A DNA stretch of 64,000 bases from the NCBI GenBank assembly GCA_920105625.2, contig OV050032.1:136688480-136752479 (forward strand), in the 5' to 3' direction. A program made the translations under genes and the position numbers. The stretch is from Clusia tigrina (Eukaryota; Arthropoda; Insecta; Diptera; Clusiidae). This document shows, one piece after another, positions 20,536 to 31,447 of the stretch. Under the pieces are notes generated by a model that saw only the letters and a list, made by a program, of their open reading frames with translations, was not told the origin of the DNA and ran no database searches. Within the stretch, counting starts at the first letter, position 1. Every line of letters starts with the position of its first letter.

Positions 20536-23162
20536 AATAAAAAAAGGAAGACAAGAAAAATGGCTGGTGGGAATTTTGTGAATCAATCGAGCCAACTTCA
20601 AATTCCGCAAGACTCAGCAAGAGACTCTCCGAGGAACGTACCATCCCCTCTTTCCTCAAAAAGGCGGATGGTGCATGGACGGAAACATCTTCTGAGACAC
20701 TGCACCTCCTACTACAAACACACTTCCTAGACTGCGAAACTACCGTAGATGTATGCCTATTGTCCGTAACGGATAAAGAAATGCCACCGGTTTGCGACTC
20801 GACATTTACACACGAAAATATAAAATGCTGGATTGATTGTTTTTTGCCTTATACATCACCAGGCCTTGATGGAATCTACCCGATCATGTTGCAGAAGCTA
20901 CAGGTTGTGGTGGTCCCATGGATTAAAGAGAAATATAGAGCATTCGTACGTTTTAATTACATCGCCCTTAGATGGAGGAAAGTAAAGGTGATCTTCATCA
21001 CAAAGGCAGAACAAATTGGCCACGAGTCAGAAAAATATGTTAGACCAATTAGCCTTAGATCTTTTATCCTCAAAACGATAGAGAGGGTTTTAGAAATCCA
21101 CCTTAGGCACACAGTGGATCAGTTTCCCTCAAGGGCAAATTTATTGAAACAGCTATATATGAGGTGATTCGGTCAGTCGAAAAACTATTCACCATAAACT
21201 GTATACTTTAGCAGCGTTCCTAGACATAGAAGTTGCTTTTAACAATGTTAGCAATACCGTGATCCTGAACTTTCTTAACAGGGTAGGTGTAGAGGAAGTT
21301 CTTAGGGACTGGATAGTTTCAATGCTTAAGACTAGGATCATTCAGTCAGAGCTTGGTAATACAGCTCTCGCAAAACATGTCAGTAGTGGAACATCACAAG
21401 GCCGGGTGATTTCACCATTATTGTAGCTTCTGGCCATTGACAATATACTCAACATACTAGACCCAATGGGGGTTAAGAGAAAGCATATGCGGACCATGTG
21501 GTGATAGCTGTATCAGGCGTGTTTCCCACCGTAATAAGCGATATTATAGGGGCTGGACAAACTAAATTCCTGGGCCACAGGATGTGGACTAGGTGTGAAA
21601 ACGGAAAAGATAGAATTGATACTCTTCACTAAAAATACCAACATTCCGATCTTTAAGCTTCCGACTCTTAATGGACGACAGTTAAAGTTTGCAGAGGAGG
21701 CCAAGTATTTAATTAAGTGCTATAGTGGATTCCAACCTAAGTTGGGGAACCAATATAGAGATTCAGGTCAGGAGGGCTTATGTAGCCTTCAACTTATGCG
21801 AAAGATTGTTCGGGAAAAAATGGGGACTATGTCCCCATATCACTCATTGGATGTACGAAGCAATCGTGCGTGCATTAAACACTTACGGCTCAATAGTTCC
21901 GTGGCCTGCACAAGATGAAGGCTATATTATTCAGAGACTCAGTAGAGTCCAAAGAGCAGATGGCGCCGGTATTGCGTGATGCCTGCGAACATGTCCTTCG
22001 GAGGCACTCAATGTAATGCCCATTGATCTTTACATTAAAAGTTTGGCCTGCAATAGTGCACTAAGGTTACAAGCGACCGGTTTGCAGGGCTAAGCGGCCG
22101 TATGATCATGGTAGGGTGCTACACGTAATGCCGAGGGAACTAACACAAATAACAATAAACTACATAATACCAAAACTAGACTTTAGAAAGGACTTCAGGG
22201 TTAGATTTCCTTCATAAGAAGAGAGGTCAGAGTGAAAATTTAAAACGAAATACTATATACTCATTTATGCAGACGGGTCCAAAATTGGTCTTTCGGTAGG
22301 CAGGGTATTTTCAGCACTCACCTACCTGATGTAGCTACAGTTTTTCAGGCGGGGGTACTCGCAATCAGGGAGACGTGTCGGCAAATTACCCAATGCATTA
22401 GAGAAGGACTTAGAAGCAAAGTTGATATTTTTGTGGACAGCCAGGCTGCTATAAAGGCTCCACAGTCGAACACCATCAACATCGTAGGATGAACTTTGGG
22501 GGCTATGGCTTCATGCTGACATCACAATCATAGAGGTTCCATGCCATAGGAATATCGATGGGAATGAGAAGGCTGATGAATTACCGCCTCTCTCGACATA
22601 ACCTATGCGGAATGAGTATCTGCTTCTCTGGGTGCGATCAAGAGGGGCATGTACCTGCACTGCCTCTCTTTGGCGGGTAGAAGATGGAGGGCACTTACAA
22701 CGTACAATACATACCGGGAGACCTGGCCAATCCACAATATAGCTAGGTCAAGGGATCTTATAAACAGAGAGCGTAGAGACACCAGCCGACTAATGGCGGT
22801 TTTTACAGGTCACAAGCTAGTAGGTACGCATGCAAAGAAAATGTATAGACTGTACAAAACCTATTGTAGAAGTTGTAAGGAATTGGACGAGAAGGAAACA
22901 ATCACTCACTTTATTTGCAAATGTCCAACTCTCGCGGCCGCAAGAATAAGAGCCCTGGGAAACTATTTTCTAGCAGGACTCTCAGACCTCTCGACTGTAA
23001 AACCGAAGGATATTCTAAAATACCTAAATTCCACAAAGTGGATCTAGAGAAAAACCCATCTTTTTCCAGCGATTAGGAGGGTTAGTGGTTATAAAAAGGG
23101 CGCTAATTGTGATCCATGCAAGGATGCCGTAGATCAGCCACCTGAACCAACCAACCAACCAA
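20535..23162 (+). mobile_element. LOA-type LINE copy 1, 5'-truncated and heavily decayed
   Basis: Begins in the endonuclease-RT linker (ADGAWTETSSETLHLLLQTH, about 20665) and runs through RT, RNase H and the C-terminal Cys/His region, ending in a (CCAA)n-like tail at 23145-23162 next to a TA array. It has the domain order of copies 2 and 3 in this window but is much more diverged from them. Confidence 0.75.
20550..23046 (+). pseudogene. LOA-type ORF2: RT, RNase H, C-terminal finger (broken)
   Basis: RT piece 1 (20760-21167) has SPGLDGIYPIMLQ, WRKVKVIFITKAE and VRPISLRSFILKTIERVLE. Later pieces need several frame changes. The RT active site reads YADHVV (about 21486), so the second catalytic Asp is replaced by His. 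RNase H traces include LIYADGSKIG and VDIFVDSQAAIKA (about 22265-22460). The last frame (22649-23046) has MYRLYKTYCRSCKEL and THFICKCPTLAAARIRALG, the Cys/His-rich C-terminus of this LINE group. Non-functional. Confidence 0.8.

Positions 23163-23241
<79 letters not shown>
23163..23241. repeat. (TA)n array
   Basis: About 80 bp of nearly pure TA with one AA interruption, exactly between the LOA copy 1 tail and BEL protease coding. Confidence 0.95.
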
Positions 23242-23242
<1 letters not shown>

Positions 23243-23247
<5 letters not shown>

Positions 23248-24510
23248 GTTCACGCGGTATATGTCCAAAACGGTAGCTCATACGCGGCGAGAGCACTCAT
23301 TGATTCGGGATCCGAGGCAACTTTCATCACAGAACGATTACAACGACAACTACACTTTCCCGTGAAATCAGCAAACGCTGAAATCTCAGGATTAACAAAT
23401 GTAGTATCGGCGAAGGCATCCAAGTCCGGCAATTTCGTGCTGGCATCCCCTATAAATCCTCAAATTGGCATTCCAGCCAACGCCCTGGTAGTGGAACAAT
23501 TAACAAGCGATTTGACCACCCTACAGCTAGACCCACCCAACTGTCAGCACTTTCAAGACCTACAGTTACCTGACTCAACTCTCCCGTACCCTCAACGAAT
23601 CGATGTCCTACTCGGCGCCGATCTATATACCAGTATAATATTAGGTGGCTGGGTCACTTCTAGCACAGGAAACAATTTTCGGATGAATCCTCACGGGACC
23701 AATGCCAACGGAACCGGTCGCCTCCTTCACAACCAACGCCTCCTATAAACAACACGAATCCACAGAGCAACAAGTGGCCCGTTTTTGGGAAATAGAAGAG
23801 CCGCCGAAAAAACGTTTTACGACCGCAGCGGACCAATATTGTGAAGATTATTACGGCAAAACCACTCGCTGAGCTGAGGACGGCCGCTTTATCTTTTCTT
23901 TACCCTTCCAACAAGACATCGAACCCAAGTCCGCTCTAGGTCCATCCCGACATATAGCAGTCAGTCAATTCCTTCGAAATGAAGCAATACTCAATAAGAA
24001 TCCAACCCTAAAGGCCCAGTATGATACCGTACTTCAAGAATACCAAAACCTCCACCATATGGTGAAAATCCCAGTAAGAGACTCTTCCACAAACACTTAT
24101 TACCTACCACATCATGCAGTCTTTTAAGCAGATAGCACCACCACCAAGGTGCGAGTAGTCTTCAACGCCTCGCAACCCTCCACTAATGAATGAGCCTCAA
24201 TAGCTTATTAAACACCGGCTCGGTGTTGCAAGCAGACTTAACCAAGTTGATACTCAAATTGCGGACCTTTCGATATGTATTCAATGGAGATATACAACAA
24301 AAGAATCGCCAAATTTGGATCGACCCCTCACAGACCCAATTTCAGCGAATCCTATTTCGTCCCTGCCCCTCACAACCCGTGTCCAATTATGAGTTACAAA
24401 CCGTCACGTTTGACGTAAACTCTGCTCCCTACTTAGGCATCCACACCTTGCACCAACTTTCTGATGAAGAACGATTTAAATGGCCACTAGCATCCAAAGT
24501 ACTACGATAA
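23243..24510 (+). pseudogene. BEL/Pao protease and 5' part of RT
   Basis: Starts with ALIDSGSEATFITERLQRQ, the aspartic protease motif (about 23293), then KSANAEISGLTN and IDVLLGADLYTSIILGG typical of BEL proteases. RT-side sequence follows in frames with stops (VARFWEIEEPP about 23778, ALGPSRHIAVSQFLRNE, YYLPHHAVF, KVRVVFNASQPS) up to FRPCPSQPVSNYELQTVTF at 24360-24410. The YVDD region is absent. A stop ends the last frame at 24510. Confidence 0.8.
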
Positions 24511-24592
24511 GATTCGATGATGCTCTAGTGGGGCCCACGATATCCCAACCGCTCGAAAAACACTTGATGAGCTAATCGCAGCCCTCCACTCA

Positions 24593-25443
24593 GTGGGCTT
24601 CTCAATGCGAAAATGGACAGCCAATTCCGAACTTATCCTCTATGATCAATTGTTACGAGTAGGAGGCCGGTTGTCCCTCGCTACACAACTACCCTTCGTT
24701 GTGAGGCATCCAAACATCCTCCCCTGCAATTGCCAGTTCGCTCGCTTATTAATAATTTTTATCCATCAATTGTCACTCCATGGGGGAAAACAACTGCTGC
24801 TCAGACTCTTAAGACTTCAGTATTGGATCCCCAAGGCCAAAAACCTCATCAAGACGGCCATACACCAAGGTATGTGTATTAGACAAAAAAAGACAGGCGA
24901 CCCAATGGATCGGACAGCATATGCACGCGCTTTACAACGACAGGCATCGATTTCGCCGGCCCCTTTGAACTCAAGCTAGGCACCAGTCGAGCGATGCGAT
25001 ACACCAAGGGCTACAAATGCATTTTCGTCTATTTTACGGCCAAAGCTATTCACTTGGAGGCCACCACCAGTTTATCAACCCCGTCGTTCTTAGCCGCATT
25101 CGCACGTTTCACAGCTCAGAGAGGTTGTCCAGCGAAAATCTATTCAGACGAGCTTCGAATCTTCCTCAATACTAGCCGTGACCACGTGCTCACACAACTA
25201 CAACACCACACTTTGGAGTGGCATTTCATACCTCCAAATGCTCCGCATATGAGAGGCTTGTGGGAAGCGGGTGTTAAGAGCTTCAAATTACACTTTCGCA
25301 AGGTCACAGGTAACTTTAAATATAACTTTGAAGAATTTTGTACACTTTTAGCCAGAATCGAAGCCTGTCTAAACTCACGGCCCATAGGCGCGATGCCAGA
25401 TGACCCCACCGATCTGCAGCCATTGACCCCCGGAGCTTTTTAG
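24593..25443 (+). pseudogene. BEL/Pao integrase
   Basis: Two frames: 24593-24979 holds the linker and the zinc-binding region (SLHGGKQLLLRLLRLQYWIP), and 24994-25443 holds the catalytic core (KCIFVYFTAKAIHLEATTSL, IYSDELRIF, then PPNAPHMRGLWEAGVKSFK with the Glu). A frame break at about 24985 and a TAG at 25441 interrupt it. FIPPNAPHMRGLWEAG is highly characteristic of the BEL/Pao family. Confidence 0.85.
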
Positions 25444-25458
25444 ATCAGAACCCCATAC

Positions 25459-25814
25459 TTGCCGCCGTTGAAGCCGAATATCATGATGACCAGGTCTCCC
25501 TTACTAATAGTTGGGGCAGACTCAAGGCCATATCTCAACAATTTTGTACTCGATGGAAAAGCGAGTACCTTCAGGAGTGCCAACGATGCACCAGTTGGAA
25601 AAGAACACAAGCCAGCCTCCGCGAAGGTGACCTGGTCGTCATCCGCGACGACAACCTTCCCACAAACGAATGGCGGCTGGGACGCGTCACTAAGCCGTAC
25701 CCTGGACCCGATGGGAATGTGCGCATCGCCGATGTTTGCACAGCTCGTGGCGTCCTAAAACGACCCATTGTTAATCTCGTAGGACTATCCTCCGCGTCAA
25801 TGAGCGCCACCTAG
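25459..25814 (+). pseudogene. BEL/Pao pol C-terminal domain (DUF5641-like)
   Basis: Read in a shifted frame, about 25615-25814 gives LREGDLVVIRDDNLPTNEWR and LGRVTKPYPGPDGNVR, then RGVLKRPIVNLVGL and a stop. That is the standard C-terminus of BEL/Pao and related integrases. Confidence 0.75.
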
Positions 25815-26990
25815 ACTAACCTTAACTCTCAACTTTATTTTGGCACCTTCTACAAACCCTACTATTTTTCTCTCCGTGCCAGTCCACCCCGGCGTGATGG
25901 ACCTCAATGGTCTTGGACAAACCGGGTACAGAAGCGCGTCCCAACGTCTTCATCCTCCTCTGAACCCAGCATCTCGTTTGGCAGTCTACCTGCAGAGCCA
26001 CCCCATGCCGAACTAACGCCAAGTCGCAGAAAGAAGCCCCGGAAGCTAGTGCTGAGCTAACCAACCATGAGGTACCCCCGCGGCCCGAAGGAATCAGTCT
26101 CCAACCAAACGAGCAGTGGCACTCAGAGAGCATCGCGGTCCACCTCTACTCGACGAGCGAACGAGGTACATCACCATATGTGCCGCTTGTGTGAGCAACC
26201 TCATACGCTAAATCGTGTCCGAGCCTTCGCTGCCTTCACCGTGGAAGCACGACGCCGAGTCGTTACCGAGCGCGGCTACTGTTACAACTGTCTAGCCACC
26301 TCCCATCGCTCACTGCATTGTACCAGCAAATTCCAGTGCTGAGTGTGGAACTTGGAACACCACACTCTTCTACATCCAGAGGACGCTGACCCCTTCATGG
26401 CCAGGTTCATGGCGCGCATGCCATACTTTCTGAATTCAGCCCTCCAACTAAACCCCCCGAGTGCCAGCAACTTCAGTTGCACCCGACACCCCCATACTAA
26501 GGCTCCACCCCCACGTGACCGCAACTTCTATTGCGCCCTACTAACCATCTCCGCATTAATCAACCCCCAAATATCCTTCCCATATTACCGCCAGCAATCT
26601 CGGTCGCAACCACTCCCTGCTAAAATAATGACAGCAACCTCGCTTGCAGTCGCTCCTCCCCGTACTACTCCTACCCAGCCGCGATGACATGAATCACTCC
26701 TAACCCCCGCACCTCCCACACCTCTCTTCCAAGTTGCAATCCTTGCAAGGCGGACCGTATGTTTACACGGTGAACCTGGCAGGCAGAGCTACGACCACTG
26801 GTCGCTACCCTGTGCGAGCGTCTCCATGTCTCGCCTCTCAGTTTGAAGAGCCGGATGCTCCGGAAAGAGTTCCCCACACTATGTCCGTCGTCGATCGGCT
26901 CTAGCAGCTTACGAGCGGTCCCACGATTGTGCGCTCGCTCTCTTGCCATTCAACCTCCGTGCGAAACACATCGGTCGCCAAGCTTCCACA
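25815..26990 (+). pseudogene. gag-like zinc-knuckle region downstream of BEL pol
   Basis: The frame at 26067-26342 has a Ser/Thr/Arg-rich lead, then CRLCEQPHTLNR, RGYCYNCLATSHRSLHC and, continuing past a stop in the next frame (26343-26687), HHTLLHPEDAD. This C-x2-C plus HHTLLH pattern is the nucleocapsid style of BEL Gag proteins, normally found before pol, not after. It could be a second BEL copy lacking its pol, or an element with an extra 3' ORF. Sequence to 26990 is GC-richer than its flanks but has no further recognisable domain. Confidence 0.5.
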
Positions 26991-27124
26991 AATTGAAAAT
27001 TATATTGTAAAACTACTGATTGTGAATTTACCTTTATTGAGAATATATATACTCGTATACTCGTATAAACTTATATTATTGTGAAAACACCCCTTTTATT
27101 ATAATCAGTGCCCACAAATAAACA

Positions 27125-27125
<1 letters not shown>

Positions 27126-27208
<83 letters not shown>
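27126..27208. repeat. (TA)n array
   Basis: About 83 bp of TA, separating the BEL gag-like region from the I-type LINE. Confidence 0.95.
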
Positions 27209-27213
27209 GGTCT

Positions 27214-28604
27214 TTACTTATTTGGGTATGCACCAAAATCAACCATAAATAAATTAAACACTACCATAAATTCCGCTACGAGTATTGCACTAGGTGCATT
27301 CAGAACAACCCCTGTTCCCAACCTCATGTATGAAGCTAAAATTACACCAATATCCTTTGCCCGGGACCTAATCACCTCTAAGCTTAATAAATCAGTTATA
27401 ATCAACGACCACTCCCCACTCCCAATCCTTTGTGCAGAAAATCCTTAAATCTAAAAAACTCCAACAAGTACCATCCACAGTAAATAAAGTGATTAAGACC
27501 GCCCTAAACATTGAAGTACCCATAATCACAAAAGTACACAAGAAATATTTAGTATTTCCTAGCTGGCAACTTCCTCATAACTCAGTCAATACTGACCTAC
27601 GACAACATAAAAAAAATAATACACCAAATGAAATCTATATACAGAACTTTCTTAAATTAAAAGCGGAGCTATACTCCTTTAAGTTTATATACACTGATGG
27701 TTCAAAACAAAACGACCTTACAGGCTACAGTATCGTGGAAGAAAACAAAACCATTCAAACAGCACACCTACCACATTACAGCACAAGTTTTGGAGCTGAG
27801 CTAATAGCCATTCACGAAGCGACTAAATACGCAAACACAAAGAGAAGGAAAATCGCGATCTGCTCAGATTCTCTCTCAGTCTTAGACGCAATTACTAACC
27901 CAGTAAACAGCAACCATTACATAGACGATATAAAAAACATATTAATCAAGCATAAATCCACAATCAGACTCATTTGGATCCCCGGACATGTCAATATAAA
28001 AGGCAACGAATTAGCGGACAAAATTGCCAAAAATGCTACATGTGCCCCACTAACGACTACACAAAATATATTATCATCAGACAGCCTAAAATTCATAACA
28101 ACCATTCACCGGAAAAAAACCAAAGATCTATTCCAAACTACTAATGACTGGTACAAAAAAATTAATAAATCAAAAATACCTATCTATGAACATTTTAAAA
28201 CCGTTAATAACACCAACATAAACAGACAAGACTCAATAAAACTCGTACGACTCCGACTTGGACACACAAAACTGACCAATGAATACATTATCAATAAAAC
28301 AAACAACATATGCAAATTCTGCAACCTACCCAACATGAACGTCGAACACATATTAAACAATTGTACATACTTTAACATCTACAGAAAATCACTTCCAAAC
28401 ATCAAACCAACAACCCTACTTAACAACCCTACCGTTAAACACTTAAAGATGCTGATAAATTACCTTAAGTACTCTAACACCTATAAATAAATCTAACATA
28501 TATATAAAATTAACTAGCTTAAGACCATAGATGTCATAGCTGTAAGTCTTATTGTATTAAAATTTTAATTTTAACACAAGTATGAATAAATAAATAAATA
28601 AATA
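27214..28604 (+). mobile_element. I-type LINE, 3' fragment
   Basis: It starts within the end of RT (ALGAFRTTPVPNLMYEAK, read in broken frames at 27282-27345), continues through an open RNase H ORF, and ends in (AATA)n at 28583-28604, as I elements end in short A/T-rich repeats. The 5' truncation is typical of LINE integration. Confidence 0.8.
27432..28490 (+). CDS. I-type LINE ORF2 C-terminal part with intact RNase H (352 aa)
   Basis: An uninterrupted frame. Residues about 90-210 form RNase H with all expected acidic sites: FIYTDGSKQ, FGAELIAIHEATKYA, IAICSDSLSVLDAI and WIPGHVNIKGNELADKIAKN. The C-terminus has the Cys/His cluster CKFCNLPNMNVEHILNNC. RNase H removes element RNA after first-strand synthesis. 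Upstream RT is missing, so the ORF start is an accident of truncation and no active LINE protein is made. The open frame over 1 kb suggests a fairly recent insertion. Confidence 0.85.
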   Translation: MQKILKSKKLQQVPSTVNKVIKTALNIEVPIITKVHKKYLVFPSWQLPHNSVNTDLRQHKKNNTPNEIYIQNFLKLKAELYSFKFIYTDGSKQNDLTGYSIVEENKTIQTAHLPHYSTSFGAELIAIHEATKYANTKRRKIAICSDSLSVLDAITNPVNSNHYIDDIKNILIKHKSTIRLIWIPGHVNIKGNELADKIAKNATCAPLTTTQNILSSDSLKFITTIHRKKTKDLFQTTNDWYKKINKSKIPIYEHFKTVNNTNINRQDSIKLVRLRLGHTKLTNEYIINKTNNICKFCNLPNMNVEHILNNCTYFNIYRKSLPNIKPTTLLNNPTVKHLKMLINYLKYSNTYK

Positions 28605-28660
28605 TATATGTGTATGTATATGTATATGTATATGTATGTGCATATGTATGTGCATATGCA
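28597..28660. repeat. TATG/TGTA simple repeat
   Basis: Degenerate alternating TA/TG stretch at the boundary between the I-type tail and the errantivirus 5' LTR. Confidence 0.8.
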
Positions 28661-29036
28661 AGTTAACATGCCCGTAGCCGACCCTGTCTTCACACCTGTC
28701 CTCAAGCAAGCATGAGCGCAGCATAGGTAAATGCACCGAATCTGCTGACGTAGCGTCTGAATGCTTGCACGCGTATACCGCTGCAGCGTGGGAACGGTAC
28801 CGCGGCCAGGGAATGCTGACGCAGTCAGTTTTAGGCCCAGCTTAGAATTTATAAGTTATGAATAGAGTTAGTCTTAAGTAGGACCTCAAGTTGTGAAGAC
28901 ATCTAATTAATTTGTGTGTAATAAATCTAAGTATTATCCAATTGTGTGTTTGATTCAGATAAAGGATATGTAAGTATGCCGTTGTTGGCTGCGGCTAAAA
29001 TATTTTTTTAATCGCAGTCCTTCCGACTGCGTTAAC
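28661..29036 (+). repeat. 5' LTR of errantivirus A
   Basis: Begins AGTTAACATGCCCGTAGCCG and ends GCGTTAACT, abutting the primer site. It contains GAATGCTGACGCAGTC, similar to a stretch in the gypsy LTR start region, and an AATAAA at about 28920. About 376 bp. Confidence 0.75.
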
Positions 29037-29052
29037 TGGCGCCCGAGCAGGG
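29037..29052 (+). promoter_or_regulatory. primer-binding site of errantivirus A
   Basis: TGGCGCCCGAGCAGGG directly follows the LTR, sharing the T, and matches the TGGCGCCC start used by gypsy-type elements. Confidence 0.75.
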
Positions 29053-30272
29053 GCTCCCAAAAATCGGGAAGGCTTATTATAAAACTATAAGATTAAATTA
29101 CCAAATGTGAGAAAAATTGCTCAGCGATTCACCACCTTCGGGGGCCCCTCCTGGCAATGTAAAAGTGAACTAATATTGAAAAGTGGAAAGTAAACCAAAG
29201 CCTTCCGATGCAAATATAGTGGCCCTTGAAGGGTATTGTGCGAACATGGTGATATAAAAATTAAAACAAATAACTCCGTATGTCTACATCCTGAGATTCC
29301 CAAGGGACCCTCCAGGATATAACAAAAAAAAAGGTTCTGTGACCCCGAAGACCCTCAGACCTAATATAAAGAATTTTACTTTACTTTTATTTTTCATTCA
29401 AAATTCGCTTAAGAGCGATGATTTAAAATGGGACAGAAGTTCCTTAATTAAAATATAATATACACCATGATGTGCATAATCGGGTCACGGGGTACGCACA
29501 TAGTGTACACCTATAAAATGAAAAATTATATTTTAATATATAAAAATGGTGAAATTGTAAAATGTATTTGGCAAATTGCTGGGTGTCTTTGATTGTGGGC
29601 GACACAAGGTTCAACCCCTTGCCAACATTTACGAAATTAATATTAAACACGATGGCGACAAATTGTCGGAAAAATTTAAATTTATAATCTTTCGCGAACT
29701 GGTGGGTGCTTTAATTAATTGTAGCACAAGGTTCGACTCGGATGATCGGATACGCCCTATCTGGGTGCACGTTGTCGTTCACATGGGAACACGACAACCA
29801 TTCTCTGATCAAGGCAGCGCATTGTCGACTGGTTATAGTCAACGGTATCGGTATTGCATAGCAACAGCCGCCAAATGTTCAGATACTTGTCGCTATTGGC
29901 CATGGCAGCAAAATTTGAAGTTGCGTTGAATGCCGAGCACCGCGTGAAGGAAGTGTCCTGAGTCGGTTGCCCGTAATCCGATTACGGACGACTAAAAAGG
30001 GTTCCCGCGTCCCTTCCTTTACCTAAGCCAGACATTATGTCAAGAATTTTTGAATGTTATTTTATGATATACTAAAACATTTTACATTTCAGCAATAACA
30101 TAACCAATGCAATCGATCTGCCTGTGAGTCCGAGAAAAAAATATATAAGGAAATTGCGGCATCAGCTCAGCGAACTCAAGCTAAAAGCGACAAAAGAAAG
30201 CAGCGAAGGAAGGAGTAAGGGAAAATTTTTTAAAACAAACAAAACGAATTTGGTGAGTCAAAAATTTTTAAT
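29053..30272 (+). other. long 5' leader of errantivirus A
   Basis: About 1.2 kb without a convincing ORF. In gypsy this zone holds the Su(Hw) insulator array; here I find only a single TTGCATAG core (29856-29863), so no insulator array can be claimed. A pyrimidine-rich ACATTTCAG (about 30083) could be a splice acceptor. Confidence 0.5.
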
Positions 30273-31442
30273 ATGGATTCCTTGACCCGGTCGGTTACCG
30301 AGCTGATTGGCTCTGTGGGTGCACTAATAATCGAGTTGAAGAAGGCGGAAAACCGCATTCGTCAACTGGAACAAATGAATGCACTTACCGTGACCCCAGC
30401 TGAGATCCCGTTGTGTGGGCCAGTGAGTGAGGAAGATTTGAGGGAAATAGGCAGGTTGCCAGACTCAGTTAGGGACCTCCAGGCATTCGAGGGAAACCCA
30501 GCCCAATACGTGTCCTGGGTGACATCAGTTGAGGGAAACTTAGACGACTACAAGATCGTCAGGACGAAACCAATTTATAGGGCAATCCTCAAGAGCATTA
30601 GGGGAAAGGTTAGGGTTAACGCTGATTCTGCTTTAATATCCCACAATATTTCGGAAGACGACTGGGCAGGAATAAAAGGTTGCCTGTCGCTTCACTACGC
30701 TGATAGAAGGGACATCCGTACCCTCGAGCATCAGCTGGGTCAGCTAACTCAGGGTAACTTGAAGTTGGACGAGTTTTATGCTCGTGTCAACCACCAATTT
30801 TCCTTAATTATAAATAAATTTAAAACCGAAAACTACTCTGCCGAAACCGTAGATGCACTGATAGAAACCTACACAAATAGAGCGCTGGATGTTTTTGTAA
30901 GGGGATTGAGTGGCGATCTTTCCCGCATGATTATTGTCCAAAGACCAAGATCACTACCCGAAGCCTACACAGCTTGTCTAGACATTCAGAATTTGAATTT
31001 TAGGAGCCATCCTGTGCACGGTGGTATAAATGGGACCTCGGTGACTGTTCCGGTAAACGAAATGAATAAGGACAGTAATCCTCGTCCGTCGTTCTCGAAG
31101 TTTAACAATTTCTCACCTGTTGGAAACAAACATAAGTTTCAATTTAGGCCGCAGAGTGGTTCCTTCCAGAATCGGCATTTCGCTCAAAGGACTGAAACAC
31201 CAAGGCCAATGGTAAAAATGGAGGTGGACCCTTCTATACAGACGCGTCGGGGGAGCTTCTCAAACAGACCTCAACAAGGATTCCCATTCAAACAGAAATC
31301 CGGCTCAGACAACTTCCGCCAAAAGCAGCAGAGGATGTTCCATTTGGAAACTGTGAATGAGGACTATGCGAATTTGGCTGAAGAGAATTCCGAGGATCAG
31401 GTGAATTTTATGACAGGAGCCTATCCAGCGTACCTTACATAG
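30273..31442 (+). CDS. gag: errantivirus A Gag (389 aa, open)
   Basis: Starts MDSLTRSVTELIG at an ATG. A short coiled coil (about residues 15-37) is followed by the capsid-like region (LQAFEGNPAQYVSWV, HQLGQLTQGNLKLDEFYARV, RPRSLPEAYTACL) and a basic, Asn/Gln/Arg-rich C-terminus with no Cys/His knuckle, as in gypsy errantiviruses. The frame is intact and ends at 31442, and pol lies one frame back (-1) just beyond. It forms the particle. The length is in the usual range for the group. Confidence 0.88.
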   Translation: MDSLTRSVTELIGSVGALIIELKKAENRIRQLEQMNALTVTPAEIPLCGPVSEEDLREIGRLPDSVRDLQAFEGNPAQYVSWVTSVEGNLDDYKIVRTKPIYRAILKSIRGKVRVNADSALISHNISEDDWAGIKGCLSLHYADRRDIRTLEHQLGQLTQGNLKLDEFYARVNHQFSLIINKFKTENYSAETVDALIETYTNRALDVFVRGLSGDLSRMIIVQRPRSLPEAYTACLDIQNLNFRSHPVHGGINGTSVTVPVNEMNKDSNPRPSFSKFNNFSPVGNKHKFQFRPQSGSFQNRHFAQRTETPRPMVKMEVDPSIQTRRGSFSNRPQQGFPFKQKSGSDNFRQKQQRMFHLETVNEDYANLAEENSEDQVNFMTGAYPAYLT

Positions 31443-31447
31443 AGTAC

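Larger units (their letters stand above)
23243..25814 (+). mobile_element. BEL/Pao retrotransposon pol region, no LTRs seen
   Basis: Protease, the start of RT, integrase and the C-terminal domain lie in order on the plus strand. Gag and the 5' LTR are missing because the element starts abruptly after a TA array. A deletion near 24490-24590 removes most of RT and RNase H. Multiple stops. Confidence 0.8.

Noticed and set aside
29053..30272. gypsy-type Su(Hw) insulator in the errantivirus leader
   Set aside because: Only one TTGCATAG-like core was found, where the gypsy insulator has about twelve sites.
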